Shown piece after piece: positions 45,301 to 53,471 of a DNA stretch of 64,000 nt. A program made the translations under genes and the position numbers. How positions within the stretch are numbered: the stretch's first letter is position 1; each line of letters begins with the position of its first letter. Under the pieces are notes generated by a model. The model was not told the origin of the DNA. It ran no database searches and was given only the letters and a program-made list of their open reading frames with translations. The stretch is from Eleusine coracana subsp. coracana (Eukaryota; Streptophyta; Magnoliopsida; Poales; Poaceae), in NCBI GenBank assembly GCA_032690845.1, contig CM064434.1:9612108-9676107 (forward strand), given 5' to 3'.

Positions 45301-48300
45301 AAACAGAAAAAATGCTACTATTTTCTTTTATTTTATCTTGTCCTAAAAAATAAAATTTTTGGCCTGCGAGGCACTCGTGGGCTCCACCATGCCCAGCTTG
45401 ACTGTCGGCCTGCCAGCCATTGGCTGGGCCCCCATTTCGGCCTGCGAGTGCTTCCCTCCTGGGCCAAAAACCAGCCCAGTCAAAAATGAGGCCGATCCTA
45501 GCCGTTCAACCAGATCTGGTGGCCAGGCGCGATCCTCGCTGGATCAAAACTGAGCAATGCGCCGGCTCCCCACAAACCCTAGTTTCTTTTCTCTCTCTCC
45601 CCCGGATCAGCTAGTAGCCGCTCGGCGGTGGCGCCTACAAGGGCAGCGGTGACTGCCCACCGTGATCAGGGAAGACAGTGGCGCCACCGCGAGCCTCGTC
45701 GGTGCACCGAACTTTCTTTTCCTCTTGTCTTCCTCCTCTTCTCCCTTCCCCGATGCGCAACAGTGACAAAGTACTGGTAGCAGAAGGTAGACGGCGCCAC
45801 TGCAGGCCCCCTCGCCATGGATGAGCGAGCCGCCGTCGAGCAGCCTTACATCCGCGCCCGGAGGGCTCACACGCAGCACCCTCCCCAGATCTGCCCGGCG
45901 AGCCTATGGCTTGGGGATCTTTCCCACGCGGCGACTACCCGTTGCCAGCGGTGATGATGGCGGTGAGGAGACCCTGGTGAGTCCCTCCTCCCCACCCTTT
46001 CTTTTCTCTGTTAGGGTTAGGGTTTTGTTTGCGTGTTCTTTTGATTTGACTCAAAATCGAATCATTTCTTTCTTTCTCGATCGGATCGAGCTCTTTTCTC
46101 GATTGACCATGGCATCTAGGGAAGATGACGGCGCCAAAAAAAAGTGGCACGTCCTTGGAGCCGGTGGCTCGCAAACTTGCCCTAGTGTTAGGGTTCTTAT
46201 CATTTTTTGTTCGATTCAAAATCGAATTTTTTCCTTTTCGATTCGTGACCGAAACCAACTCTGATCTACTCGCTAGACCTCGCTCTTGATACCATTGTTA
46301 AGATTATGGATCTGCTAGGAGTAAAAATAGAGAGGACATGAACTTTGTACAGGCATACCTTTCTTTAGATCCCGTTGCCGGTGATGTCGCCGGCGGTGAG
46401 GTGTTGGAGGCGATGACAGCGACGCCAACTGGTGGTGCATCCCGTCGCTGACAGTGCTCCATCTAGATCGGATTAGGGACGTGGAGGGGGTGTTACTGTA
46501 GCGATGAACCTGGTAACCCTAACCACGGGTCCCCACCTCCTCTTTATATGCACTGTGCGACAGAGCCCACCAGCCATACTTGGGTTGGATGCCCCCGATA
46601 AGGGCGCGGTTCAAGGGTCCAATGGGCCGTTGGGCCCATTAGAAGGAGATCAACCTAACAAAAGCTAGGTTTTCCACCACCACACTTAGGTTAGACTTTT
46701 TACGTGAAGCGAGGACGAAAGCGTAAACATGTTGGTGGGTATGTGGGATCCACTTAAAATGCAAGTAATGCCAGCCCGGTGTGGACCCTTGGGCGTTACA
46801 TCAGGCTAGGCCATCATGGTAATCTCCTTGAGCTAAAGATCAGAGCAAACATCCACGAAGCACGGGAATGGGTAGTTGCACATAATCAACTCCGGAACAA
46901 TAACCAGAGATCAACCTCTTTCCTTGGACAATGGTGTAGAATTGTGCATCGAGACGTAATGACCAAGTCTCCTTATTCCCAATGAACTTTTGGTCCAAGC
47001 CCAACCATACAATGTGGGTTGTATGTGGCCCTTCTTCACGTTTCATCGCCACCTCTGGGGTAATCTTTCCATAAAGGCATGATTGAACGGTTCTATCCAT
47101 TCACTTTTATGAGATGCCATTGGTAAGATTGTCATTGGAGGAGAAATGATCAACCAACACGTACTTCGAAATGGTCTTGAGAAAAAAGGCCAGCCAAACA
47201 ACTGTATGTAGTGGGGTGATGTGAGATTAAGGACAATAGGCACCCAACCCCTTGATGTTGAAAACCATAATGACCTAGGCATGCAGGGACCTGTTAGAAA
47301 CCGATGTCACAAATACAATGAAGAACAAAGAAATCAAACCACAGAGGACACAAGATTTAACATGGAAAACCCTCCCAAATTGGAAGGGAAAAAACCACGG
47401 GCACCAGCCAGCAAAACTTCACTATCAAGAGTTGGGGTTACAACACCGACGAGATGACGGCTGCTTACAAGAAGACAATGATCACAAGCTAAAACCCTAA
47501 ATGAGATTATGTACCATACCGCAGGGGGGGGGGGGGGGCAGCCCCCCGCACCCCCTCCGCTTCACTCTGTCAGAAGTCGGCCTCCAATGTACAATGAATT
47601 TAGGACATAACTCAACAAACTCCACCTTGAGACAATTTCTTCTTGTAGCATAAATCAAAACCTTCACCCTGAACACATCAAAGAAAAAGAAATACTTCTG
47701 GCACCAAATAGTCACTTAGGCTAATTCATAATACCAACTAAGCTTGAGCACAACTCAAACTTAGCGATAGGAACTGGCTTTGTCAACATATCTGTAGGAT
47801 TATCATGAGTACTAATCTTGCATACCTTTAGTTTACCCTTTTCAATCAGATCACGAACAAAATGATACTTGATCTCAATGTGCTTTGTCCTCTCATGAAA
47901 CATCTGATCTTTAGTGAGACATATAGCACTTTGACAATGCCTTCTTGCCTGCAATAATCATCAAAAGCATCTGAACAACATTCTCCACCATTATCAGTAC
48001 CAAGCACTTTTACCTTCTTTTTAGTTTGCCTCTCTATCATAACTTTCCACTCTTTAAAAGCAGCAAATGTATCACTCTTGTTATTCAGAAAATAAGGCCA
48101 TACTTTTCTAGAGTAATCATCAATAACAGTAAGCATGTAACGAGCATCGGCAAGAGATGGCTTACGAGAGGGACCCCATAAGTCAGCATGTACATAATCA
48201 AGAGTACCTTTGGTGGTATGAACAACAGTGTTGAACTTAACCCTTTTATGCTTCCCGAAAATACAATGCTCACAAAACTTCTTTCTACTCAAAGTACAGC

Positions 48301-51300
48301 CTTCCAGTAGGTTCCTCTTCGTCAATTCTGCCATACCAAGTTCACTCATATGTCCAAGACGCATATGCCAAAGGTTAGTCTTACTAGGTTTAGATTTAGA
48401 AACAGCAGCAGCGGAACTAGAACCATGTTAAGTACTTCCTCTAAGAACATATAAATTTGTAGAATTCAGATCACCTACCAACCAAACAAGGGCACCTTTT
48501 GCAATCTTTAAAACTCCACCAGAACCGGAGTACTTAAAACCTTCTGCTTCAAGACTGCTAACGGAGATAAGATTTCTGGTCATAGTTGGAATATACCTTA
48601 CATTTACCAGTGTGTGTATCATGCCATCATGTGCCTTGATCTGTACAGAGCCGATGCCCACAATCTCACGCGGGTTATCATCTCCCATACGCACAACATC
48701 TCCCTTCTGCATAGGTTCATAAGAGCTAAACCAATCTCTGTTAGTGCAGATATGAAAAGAACATGCAGAATCAAGTATCCATTGATCATGACCAGAAACA
48801 CAACCAGCAAGAACAACCAGACAATCTCCAGGATCTGAGTTACCAGCAGCAGCAACTGATGCCTTACCATCGGAATTATTTTTCCTATTCTCCTTGTTCA
48901 TTACTTTCCAACAATCCTCAATAAAATGAGTTTTCTTCTTACAGTAATTACAGAACTTCTTGGTGGGCGGTTTTGACTTCAAGCGGCCTCTACCATCATG
49001 GCTCTTCTCACGCTCGTTGCCATCATGGAACAATCTCTGCTCAGTTCTGCCTCTAACATGTAGTGCATCACCCTTGGAAGATGACGACCCATCAGAGTGC
49101 ACCATGCCTTTCATCTTCTCCCGGTTAGTTCATCACGGTTCAAAAGTATGGTGTCATGAAAATTAGCAAACGAACTAGGAAGAGAACATAAAAGTAAGAG
49201 GCCTAGATCCTCATCATCATACGCAACTTCCATCGAAAATAGATCGGCAACAATCTCCTTGAAAACAGATATGTGGTTCAACACTGAACCATCCTCCTGC
49301 ATCTTGAGCGTGAACAACTTCATCTTCATATGCATCTTACTGGTTAGATTTTTGGACATACAGATCAATTCCAGTTTCAGCCAAAGTTCTGCATCACTCT
49401 TTTCCTGCAGCACTTCTTGCAAAATATCATTAGATAGATGAAGCTGAATTAGGGACAGAGCCTTACGATCCTTGCGCTTCTCCTCATCCGTCCACGCCTC
49501 CTTCTTCTTGCCAAAGCCTTCCAGCGCCTCATCGAGATCATGAGTTTGCGCCAGAACAGCCCGCATCTTGACTTGCCATAGCGAGAACCTCATGCTGTAA
49601 TCCAACAACGGTGGATCATACTTCATCGATGTCATCAAGAAACAACCTAGCTCTGATACCACTTGTTAGAAACCGATGTCGCAAATACGATGAAGAACAA
49701 AGAAATCGAACCACAGAGGACACGAGATTTAACATAGAAAACCCTCCCAAATCGGAAGGAAAAAAACCACGAGCGCCAGCCAGCAAAACTTCACTATCAA
49801 GAGTTAGGGTTACAACACCGACGAGATAATGGCGGCTAAAAGAAGACAATGATCACAAGGTAAAACCCTAAACGTGATTATGTACCATACAGCGAGCCCC
49901 CCCCCCCCCCCCGCCGCACCCCCTCCGCTTCGCTATAGCCCAAGCCTCCAGCGATGGGCCTCCGCTTCGCTCCGTCAAAAGTCGGCCTTCCATGTACAAT
50001 AAATTTGGAACATAACTCAACAGGACCTGTGTGTGAAGAACCATGATGCTGGATTTTTATCCCGGTGCTCAGCCTCCTATCGCATGGTCTCCCAGACGAG
50101 CTGCATTGTGGCGCTCAGACACCTGGCAAGCAGCCTAGTGTTGTTCATCTAGTGTGGATGAGGTGACCCAGTGCAGGACTGCAGGTATGTGTCACGAGTA
50201 ACCTTGGCCATCACGTGCTTGGCTTCATGTTCGACGGTAGTCAGGAGCATCATGAGGGTATCGGCGACAGCGACGGAATGTGGCGGTGCTGGTAGTGGTA
50301 GCGGCGTCGGCTAGCGTTATGATAATGATGCAGGTCACAGGAGAAACATTACTGATACTATATGATAAGGATGCAAAGTAATACAAGTTGTACTGATGAA
50401 CAGCAATCATGTACAATATATTGGTGAGAGAACCTCGGTTCTTTCCATATGAACCTATCAATCCAAACGGTTTATCGAAATAAGCATTGTGGAGATAGAA
50501 TAAGAGGAAACGGAATACAAAACTGTCTAGCTGTCCAAGTGGTTAAGGATATATGATCGTTAGAATAAATTGAAAAATTGTTTAACAAAGAAGGTCTAGC
50601 AAATAAAACAGTCTACCAATATTCGTTCTTCCTTATAGCTAAGGTGTGAGCACCACTCCATAAATAACAGAAGCACTCACCATAGCAGTAAATTGTAAGG
50701 CCACTCTCAATGCATACTTTTATGAGAACTGCTCCGGTGGAGCTCTTTTAAAATATTGCATGCATCTCAAAGCAAAGCCTGATTTAATTAAACGATCTAA
50801 TAATCTAAACATCCCAGGCCCGCCGGCCCTTCTGCCTGATCCAGTCAAACGCCGAGCGCATACGTATGTATAGTATGCTATAGAGTATATATACACTATT
50901 TGCCTTTGTCGTTGATCCTCCCATCATCGTCCACCTGCATCCTTTGATTTTCCTGTCCTAGTAAGAAAGACACCATGAACAGGCGCAGGAGCATGATTTC
51001 ACATGACCAACCAATCGAGCAATCGCAATTCAGAAAGGAAGCACGAACGCCAGCGCAACATGCTAGGAGCGTTAGATCATTTTCCTTGTTGTTGTGGGAA
51101 ATAAGTCGAAGGAGTCTCTCAAACCCATCAGATCTGTGGCATACTCACCACCATGCATGAGCTTCAAATGGACATCGACGACGAGAACAACAAATCAAGA
51201 GGGAGAAGAACAACCTCGTGAGATGGGAGGCACATTAATAGAAGGGAGGTCTCGATAACGAGGGTGGCGTGCGGCCGCGATTCGTCGGACAAGGTGGCGT

Positions 51301-51973
51301 TGATAATAATGAAGGACTCCGTAGATTGCCGCACACGCGGCAGCGAAGTATTCGACGAGAATGACACGAACCGTACTCTACGTCTACGCTGGGTTGGGCT
51401 TTATTGGGCTAACTGGGTTGGGTTAGAATTAAAAAGAAAGTAATTAATTAATCATGCTTTGCTTTGGGATTCGTGCAACATTTAAAAAGAGCTCCACCGG
51501 AGCAGTTCTCTACTTTTATTTCACATTTTTCAACAATGTCTTGTTTGATTTAGAGTACGTGCCAGCTATTTATTGTGTCCTACATCTTACCCAGTGATAA
51601 TCTTTTTTAGTGCACGGTACATATTTAAACTCACTGATGCGTATTTTTTGCATGCCACCTATCTACCAACGCCTGGAGGCTTATATATATAAGCAATACT
51701 GTTTATCTTTCTTTGTCTGGGAAATATCTTCTGAGGACATAGATTGTTCTGCTGTCAGATAATTTTGAAGTGTTTGCACTGCAGGTAGATCTGTACTATC
51801 CGCATACATTTGTCCAGGATGTCTTCTGGGCCACTCTTCATAAGTTTGTTGAACCAGTTATGTTCCGGTGGCCTGGCTGCAAACTGAGGGAGAAAGCTTT
51901 ATGCACGGCCATGCAGCACATTCACTGCGAAGACCAGAGCACGCGATACATCTGCCTTGGTGCCGTGAACAAG
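23979..51973 (+). CDS. Oxidosqualene cyclase (triterpene synthase), N-terminal 370 residues
   Basis: Join 23979-24176, 24547-24732, 26223-26312, 26392-26586, 26676-26760, 28414-28580, 51785-51973. The enzyme class cyclises 2,3-oxidosqualene to sterol or triterpene skeletons on endoplasmic reticulum membranes. The protein starts MWRLKVGEG, the usual OSC start. It has the QAHDGHWPGDYGGP block (residues about 104-117), the QW motif QNEDGGWG (158-165), and LWCQCRMVYLPMSYIYGKRF at 254-273. Exon 7 ends with MQHIH...ICLGAVNK. Family length is about 755-770, so half is absent, including the DCTAE acid motif. All seven exons join in frame without a stop; only intron 5 is phase 1, the rest are phase 0, at positions conserved in plant OSCs. 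Residue 257 is Gln rather than His or Tyr. Subfamily and product are not determinable here. Confidence 0.93.
24547..24732 (+). CDS. OSC exon 2 (residues 67-128)
   Basis: The acceptor tgtgcag at 24540-24546 opens FAETNPV. The exon contains LQAHDGHWPGDYGGPMFLMP and ends PGL at CTG|GTACTT. Intron 2 is 1490 bp and holds a fold-back MITE. Confidence 0.93.
25265..25809. mobile_element. Fold-back MITE in OSC intron 2 (Mutator-like)
   Basis: The ends GGGAAATTTGTC and GGAAAATTTGTC (right end, reverse complement) begin long imperfect inverted repeats of more than 90 bp each. Flanks TTGTATTAT (25256-25264) and TTTTATTAT (25810-25818) agree at 8 of 9 positions, suggesting a 9-bp target duplication of the Mutator type. 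There is no coding sequence. The interior is strongly AT-rich. Confidence 0.65.
26223..26312 (+). CDS. OSC exon 3 (residues 129-158)
   Basis: The acceptor ttttttacacag opens IITLYVTGALN. The exon ends YNHQ at CAG|GCAAGA, a GC donor. Intron 3 is 79 bp (26313-26391) and ends GCAG. Confidence 0.92.
26392..26586 (+). CDS. OSC exon 4 (residues 159-223)
   Basis: It opens NEDGGWGLHIEGPSTMF, completing the QW motif begun by Q158, and ends SWGKFWLS at TCG|GTAAAA. Intron 4 is 89 bp. Confidence 0.93.
26676..26760 (+). CDS. OSC exon 5 (residues 224-252, split Gly)
   Basis: It opens VLGVFDWSGNNPVPPEVW and ends ...LPFHP plus the first base of a Gly codon, at CCAG|GTTCTC, phase 1. Intron 5 is 1653 bp with a poly-T run near 27090. 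Confidence 0.92.
28414..28580 (+). CDS. OSC exon 6 (residues 252-307)
   Basis: The acceptor atttcag opens with the last two bases of Gly252, then RLWCQCRMVYLPMSYIYGKR. Gln257 (CAA) replaces the expected His. It ends NQCAK at AAG|GTTTGT. The next intron is 23,204 bp. Confidence 0.93.
28581..29809. other. Intron 6 left part, unassigned
   Basis: No gene. CTACTAGAAATTTGGCC at about 28710 resembles a decayed CACTA terminus, but I see no partner. Minus-strand frames at 29173-29586 are short and carry no family signature. Confidence 0.35.
29810..31070 (+). mobile_element. Ty3/gypsy fragment: 5' LTR and reverse transcriptase piece
   Basis: An LTR starts TGTGGGACAAACG at 29810, has TATATAAG at 30025-30032, and ends near 30240, just before TTGGCATGCCAGGAAGGGG, a Gypsy primer-site region. 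From about 30685 to 31060 a broken frame carries D-R-L-L-A-A-G-F-I-K, then R-T-C-V-D-Y-T-N-L-N-K, then F-G-A-F-C-Y-T-T-M-P-F and A-T-Y-Q-R-T-M-Q. These are conserved reverse transcriptase blocks. Gag and protease are missing between 30540 and 30660, and nothing recognisable follows 31070. Stops and frame changes make it a relic. Confidence 0.75.
31691..31789. repeat. 33-bp tandem repeat, three copies
   Basis: Units begin at 31691, 31724 and 31757, with the core tgggaggtgggaggg followed by atttgcaaa. The third is the most diverged. They lie at the left edge of the AT-rich insert in Copia A. Confidence 0.85.
35345..35722 (+). other. GC-rich island in the AT-rich insert
   Basis: A sharp rise in GC content with open frames on both strands (125 codons plus, 132 codons minus). 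Neither carries a recognisable domain. It may be captured gene sequence inside the insert, but I cannot show that. Confidence 0.25.
36334..36393. repeat. (TA)n microsatellite
   Basis: About 30 uninterrupted TA units between the AT-rich insert and the small element at 36394-36649. Confidence 0.95.
36394..36649. mobile_element. Micron-like small element between TA repeats
   Basis: A 256-bp segment flanked by (TA)n on the left and tatatatat (36650-36658) on the right. It carries about six degenerate copies of a roughly 30-bp unit containing TTATGGTTGT or TTATGGTTAT, and a hairpin near its right end (TATTTAAC...GTTAAATA, 36614-36638). Rice Micron elements are known to sit in TA microsatellites; family membership here is inference. 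Confidence 0.4.
36659..39760 (-). pseudogene. Copia A gag-pol relic
   Basis: Reading right to left on the minus strand: gag helix region 39360-39711; protease and linker 38918-39196, where the active-site Asp triad is replaced (W-Y-T-N-M-S-D-T-D). The integrase core with T-N-W-G-G-E and H-I-N-R-M is at about 38270-38450, and the integrase C-terminal block R-S-K-Q-C-S-F-L-G-Y-S at about 38000-38060. Reverse transcriptase is at 36958-37353 (A-M-E-E-E-Y-E-A-L, Q-L-D-V) and 36632-36886 (S-K-A-D-T-S-L, L-C-V-D-E-I, L-K-D-L-G). The catalytic Y-V-D-D is changed to C-V-D-E. Frames are broken throughout. Confidence 0.7.
40146..40837. other. LTR-type DNA right of Copia A
   Basis: No gene. A run of about 21 C lies at 40230-40250. 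Two similar segments containing accatattgag start near 40141 and 40352, suggesting a local LTR duplication. A block near 40731-40772 recurs in similar form at 50371-50418 and may be the left LTR edge of the copia gag element at 46801-50400. Confidence 0.35.
40959..41325 (-). repeat. Copia B left LTR
   Basis: Direct partner of 46296-46660. TG and CA ends are intact. By eye the two differ at a moderate number of positions, including small indels. Confidence 0.85.
43800..43990. repeat. Degenerate short repeats in Copia B interior
   Basis: A run of imperfect units resembling TCTCCCGCCATGCGG, TGCCCGTCATACGAG and TTCCCGTCATGCCGG, spaced 40-60 bp apart, stands out from the AT-rich surroundings. No function is known to me. 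Confidence 0.45.
46296..46660 (-). repeat. Copia B right LTR
   Basis: Partner of 40959-41325. The primer site lies immediately on its left. Confidence 0.85.
46801..47291 (-). pseudogene. Copia gag relic (element E), split by Copia C
   Basis: Minus-strand frames at 46840-47282 resemble Copia gag: V-L-N-L-T-S near the start, then W-x-G-L-D-Q-K-F-I-G-N-K-E-T and L-D-A-Q-F-Y-T-I-V-Q-G-K. Several frameshifts are needed. The element's upstream part continues at 50028 on the right of Copia C. Its LTRs are uncertain. Confidence 0.5.
47292..47617 (-). repeat. Copia C left LTR
   Basis: 326 bp. It contains a G-run at 47524-47537. It lacks a block of about 38 bp present in the right LTR between two copies of cctccgcttcgct. 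Confidence 0.9.
47721..48364 (-). pseudogene. Copia C integrase joined to RNase H tail
   Basis: The minus-strand frame 47846-48364 starts with an integrase zinc-binding region (C-E-H-C) and the catalytic core with H-A-D-L-W-G-P and G-T-D-N-G-G-E. It then shifts frame into 47721-47954, which carries K-H-I-E-I-K-Y-H-F-V-R and D-M-L-T-K-P, the end of RNase H. The integrase C-terminus, all of the reverse transcriptase and most of RNase H are absent. Confidence 0.8.
48428..49114 (-). pseudogene. Copia C gag C-terminus and protease
   Basis: 228 open codons. A zinc knuckle of the form C-x2-C-x4-H-x4-C (CNYCKKKTHFIEDC) lies at residues about 53-66, followed by protease with W-I-L-D-S-A-C-S-F-H. The usual Gly of the catalytic D-S/T-G is Ala here. 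A pre-integrase segment ending L-Y-V-L-R-G-S-T follows. Confidence 0.75.
49111..49662 (-). CDS. Copia C gag N-terminal region (UBN2-type)
   Basis: 183 open codons starting beside the primer site. The helical Copia gag core is visible (W-Q-V-K-M near residue 29; L-S-N-D-I-L-Q; L-W-L-K-L-E). A frame change at about 49114 separates it from the knuckle-protease frame. It encodes particle protein in related elements. Confidence 0.7.
   Translation of the reverse strand: MVSELGCFLMTSMKYDPPLLDYSMRFSLWQVKMRAVLAQTHDLDEALEGFGKKKEAWTDEEKRKDRKALSLIQLHLSNDILQEVLQEKSDAELWLKLELICMSKNLTSKMHMKMKLFTLKMQEDGSVLNHISVFKEIVADLFSMEVAYDDEDLGLLLLCSLPSSFANFHDTILLNRDELTGRR
49664..50022 (-). repeat. Copia C right LTR
   Basis: 359 bp with a C-run at about 49898-49911. 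It is longer than its partner by about 33 bp net because of the extra block next to cctccgcttcgct. Confidence 0.9.
50028..50460 (-). other. Right part of Copia element E and its presumed LTR edge
   Basis: This continues the gag-bearing element interrupted by Copia C. One minus frame is open at 50225-50461 but has no clear domain. 50371-50418 resembles 40731-40772. Confidence 0.35.
50724..51510. mobile_element. Mutator-like non-autonomous element (Pack-MULE candidate)
   Basis: Terminal inverted repeats GAGAACTGCTCCGGTGGAGC (left) and the same sequence as reverse complement at the right end extend about 30 bp. The flanks TACTTTTAT at 50715-50723 and 51511-51519 are a perfect 9-bp target duplication, diagnostic of Mutator-like elements. 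The 787-bp interior has no transposase. It holds a TATA box (50886-50893), a leader and an ATG at 50975 opening 61 codons, which looks like a captured gene start. Confidence 0.9.
50886..51160 (+). other. Promoter-like segment and 61-codon ORF inside the MULE
   Basis: TATATATA at 50886-50893 lies about 80 bp before the ATG at 50975, with a CT-rich leader between. The ORF starts MNRRRSMISHDQP and is basic and Ser-rich. I do not recognise it. Its source gene, if captured, is unknown. Confidence 0.35.
51785..51973 (+). CDS. OSC exon 7 (residues 308-370)
   Basis: The acceptor gcactgcag opens VDLYYPHTFVQDVFWATLHK. The exon contains WPGCKLREKAL and MQHIHCED and ends CLGAVNK at AAG|GTAAAC. It is separated from exon 6 by a TE-filled intron, yet the frame and intron position are as expected for the family. 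Confidence 0.93.
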
Positions 51974-52317
51974 GTAAACGAAAGACTACACAACGCCCAT
52001 CCCGAGCCTTTGTCTTTTTTATCAAAACTATAAGGCAAATTTTACGGTACCTCGAAATGATTGTGAGCGTCCATTTTAATTAGATCGATGAACTAGTACG
52101 TCTAAAGAGGTAATCGGTCATAACTATTTTATTTATTATTTAGAAATTGGTCCACGATTGTAGGTAGATTTTCTCTTTAGATGTTCACATGCTCTTTTAT
52201 ACTATCGTTATTTTGGTATGTAGGTAAAGTTTCTTAATTTTGGCATGATCATTATTTCTTTGACACATGTACGTTTTATGCATTTTGCATGAATGTAATA
52301 CCCCGCATTATGAGTAA

Positions 52318-52587
52318 GGCCCTATTTGGATCTAACTCACATTCATAAAATATGATTTTTATCATGAGATTTCCAGATTCTAAACAAAATCTGAGTTGCG
52401 ATGTTTGGATACATAATCTTTATCTTGAGATTCTTGAAATCTAGTTTTAGCTAGATATAACTAGACTATGACGTCCATAAAATCTGAAAATATAGATTTT
52501 AGAAACTAAAAAAAATCTGCCTCGTTTAAAGGCATCACAGATTCTAAAATCTGTATTCCTAAAATCTCAGTGGATCCAAACAGGGCC
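52318..52587. mobile_element. Tourist-type MITE
   Basis: 270 bp with ends GGCCCTATTTGGATC and GGCCCTGTTTGGATC (reverse complement), flanked by TAA at 52315-52317 and 52588-52590. The 3-bp TAA duplication and the ends fit PIF/Harbinger-derived Tourist elements. The interior is AT-rich with repeated AAAATCT. Confidence 0.85.
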
Positions 52588-52670
52588 TAAGCGGTTTTTG
52601 GAATACATATGTGTGCTATGACGTAGGTGCTGTTTCAATCCAGTTTCTAAACTACTCGTTTCTTTTAAAA

Positions 52671-53471
52671 AAGGATTAATTGCAATAACAACACCATAAT
52701 TCACTTGGAGTTTGAGATTTCCAATCATAAGTCATTTTAGTGCAAAACCCCACCCACCCAGTGCGTTTTGTGGTCAAAACCATCCCAATATACACATATT
52801 TAATTTATTCACCATATTTTTATTTATTTGGAGTACCTAATGATGTTCTTATCAAACATACAAAATTTTGAAAGGTCAATTAAAGTCCAATAGGGTTTCA
52901 CAAAGTTTAAAATTTGAATACATTTTTCATGAAAATAAAAGGAACCACACACTAAAACTTTCCGTTAAACTTATTTTACATAGTTTATTTTTAGACTTAG
53001 TTGCAAAAACCATCGCATAATTCAGTTGGAGTTTGAGATTCCCACCCATAAGTCAATTTATTACAAAACTCACCCACTTATTGAGTTTTGTTGCAAAAAC
53101 CACCCCAATTTTCATATATTTGAACCATTCTACATGTTTTGTTTATTTGAATTAGCCAATGGTGTTCTTATCAAACATACAAAGTATAATCTTCAGATAT
53201 TTTATAAAAATTATGTAAAAAAATATCAATTAATGTTTCAACGGTGTTTCACAAAGCTTGAGGTTTGAATATATTTTTTGTGAAAACAAGAGGAATTATA
53301 CACACTAAAAGTTTTTAACGTTGTTAAACTTATTTAACTTAGCTTCTTTTTCAATTTATATGATGGAAACATATGAAATTAATTAAATATGTGTCCATTG
53401 GAGTGGTTTTTGCAACTAAACACATTGATTTGGTGGGAATTTGCAACAAAAAGATTTATGCGGTGTTTTAT
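52671..53471. repeat. Duplicated AT-rich repeat with inverted outer ends
   Basis: Two direct copies of a unit of about 300-320 bp lie at about 52686-52990 and 53005-53345, marked by ttggagtttgagatt, ccac(c)ca and cttatcaaacatacaaa. The left outer end (aataacaacaccataat) reappears inverted near 53460 (ttatgcggtgtttta), so the block may be one transposon with internal duplication. Confidence 0.55.

Larger units (their letters stand above)
40959..46660 (-). mobile_element. Copia B: LTR element with degenerate interior
   Basis: LTRs of about 367 and 365 bp (40959-41325, 46296-46660) begin TGTTAAGATTA and end CCTAACA. The minus-strand primer site TGGTATCAAGAGC (46282-46294) abuts the right LTR. 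Flanks AAACC and AAAGC agree at 4 of 5. Coding relics are minimal: an RNase H tail (41493-41705) and a reverse transcriptase piece with V-D-D-V-L-L-V-S-G-D (42276-42488). The rest is AT-rich and non-coding, except a GC-rich leader at 45360-46280. Confidence 0.8.
40838..46800 (+). mobile_element. Solo LTR split by Copia B
   Basis: TGTAACATACCGG starts at 40838, and GGGCGTTACA ends at 46800 on the far side of Copia B. Together 40838-40958 and 46661-46800 make a 261-bp LTR with TGTAAC...GTTACA ends, flanked by TCAGA (40833-40837) and TCAGG (46801-46805). That is the footprint of a solo Gypsy-type LTR. Confidence 0.65.
47292..50022 (-). mobile_element. Copia C: 2.7-kb internally deleted Ty1/copia element
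   Basis: LTRs 47292-47617 and 49664-50022 begin TGTTAGAAACCGATG and end ACTCAACA. Flanks GGACC at 47287-47291 and 50023-50027 are a perfect 5-bp target duplication. The minus-strand primer site TGGTATCAGAGC (49650-49661) abuts the right LTR. The interior keeps gag, protease and the integrase core, then jumps to the RNase H tail, so reverse transcriptase is deleted and the element is non-autonomous. The exact duplication and long open frames suggest a fairly young insertion. Confidence 0.92.
28581..51784 (+). other. OSC intron 6, 23.2 kb, filled with nested elements
   Basis: The donor AAG|GTTTGT and acceptor TGCACTGCAG are both good, and the flanking exons join in phase 0. The content is almost wholly mobile DNA, listed separately. 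Intron-derived sequence is visible mainly at the edges, 28581-29809 and 51511-51784. Confidence 0.85.

Noticed and set aside
45359..46264. GC-rich ORFs (up to 147 codons) near the Copia B right LTR
   Set aside because: The position between LTR and primer site and the interior shows that this is element leader sequence. No conserved motif.
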